Source: Actinomycetes bacterium
GTDB taxonomy: Bacteria; Actinomycetota; Acidimicrobiia; Spongiisociales; UBA5794
DNA: 5,635 nucleotides
Direction: 5' to 3'
Assembly (NCBI GenBank): GCA_024640745.1
Contig: JAHEEL010000155.1
Coordinates: 1-5,635 of the forward strand
Part shown: in pieces, positions 5,562 through 5,635 of the stretch
How the letters are laid out: every line of letters starts with the position of its first letter
Numbering within the stretch: position 1 is the stretch's first letter
Notes under the pieces: model-generated
What the model was told of the DNA's origin: nothing
Databases searched by the model: none
Seen by the model: only the letters and a program-made list of their open reading frames with translations
Position numbers and translations under genes: made by a program

Positions 5562-5635
5562 TCAAGCCCTCGACCTATTAGTACCGGTCAGCTCCACGCA
5601 TTGCTGCGCTTCCACTTCCGGCCTATCAACCTGGT
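5562..5635 (-). rRNA. rrl: 23S ribosomal RNA, 3' end (rest outside window)
   Basis: The minus strand from the right edge reads through the strongly conserved last part of 23S rRNA, including AAGCGCAGCAATGCGTGGAG, GCTGACCGGTACTAATAGGT and CGAGGGCTTGA. The 3' end is placed at the conserved CTTGA near 5562, with a few bases of uncertainty. It lies upstream of 5S on the same strand, in the standard 16S-23S-5S order. Confidence 0.95.

Overview
The window is GC-rich bacterial chromosome and almost certainly from an actinobacterium. The evidence is the strong G/C bias at third codon positions, the 5S and 23S rRNA sequence, and an actinobacterial-type HhH-GPD protein and DUF2087 domain. A lineage such as Acidimicrobiia would fit, but that rank is a guess that cannot be proved here.

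Layout. At the left edge is the 3' end of a plus-strand gene for a helix-hairpin-helix base-excision-repair-like protein (2-250). It converges across a 99-base gap on a run of five minus-strand genes. In their direction of transcription, right to left, these are: a TPR-repeat protein with a basic N-terminal tail (5072-4239), a short single-stranded-DNA-binding protein (4173-3814), a gamma-glutamyltransferase-family Ntn hydrolase (3802-2267), a three-domain protein made of winged helix, DUF2087 and GNAT acetyltransferase (2265-1117), and a SURF1 cytochrome-oxidase assembly factor (1120-350). Spacings are 65, 11, 1 and -4 bases, so the last four genes look like one transcript and the last two junctions look translationally coupled. 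The products do not form an obvious pathway. This looks like a housekeeping operon of convenience, not a defence or mobile system.

Upstream of the cluster, on the same strand, is the end of an rRNA operon: the 3' end of 23S rRNA, a short spacer with a hairpin, 5S rRNA and a strong hairpin terminator (5373-5339). The 310 bases between 5S rRNA and the TPR gene hold that terminator, a possible small frameshifted plus-strand ORF, and a -10-like promoter element just upstream of the TPR gene.

Points most worth a second look: (1) the TPR gene appears to start at an ATC codon placed 7 bases after a perfect GGAGGT, with no ATG, GTG or TTG in frame nearby upstream; (2) the winged helix-DUF2087-GNAT fusion; (3) the gamma-glutamyltransferase homologue keeps its catalytic Thr but has lost substrate-binding residues; (4) the ssb leader has two abutting inverted repeats, one of which covers the ribosome-binding site. 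I saw no CRISPR array, insertion sequence, tRNA or phage signature.
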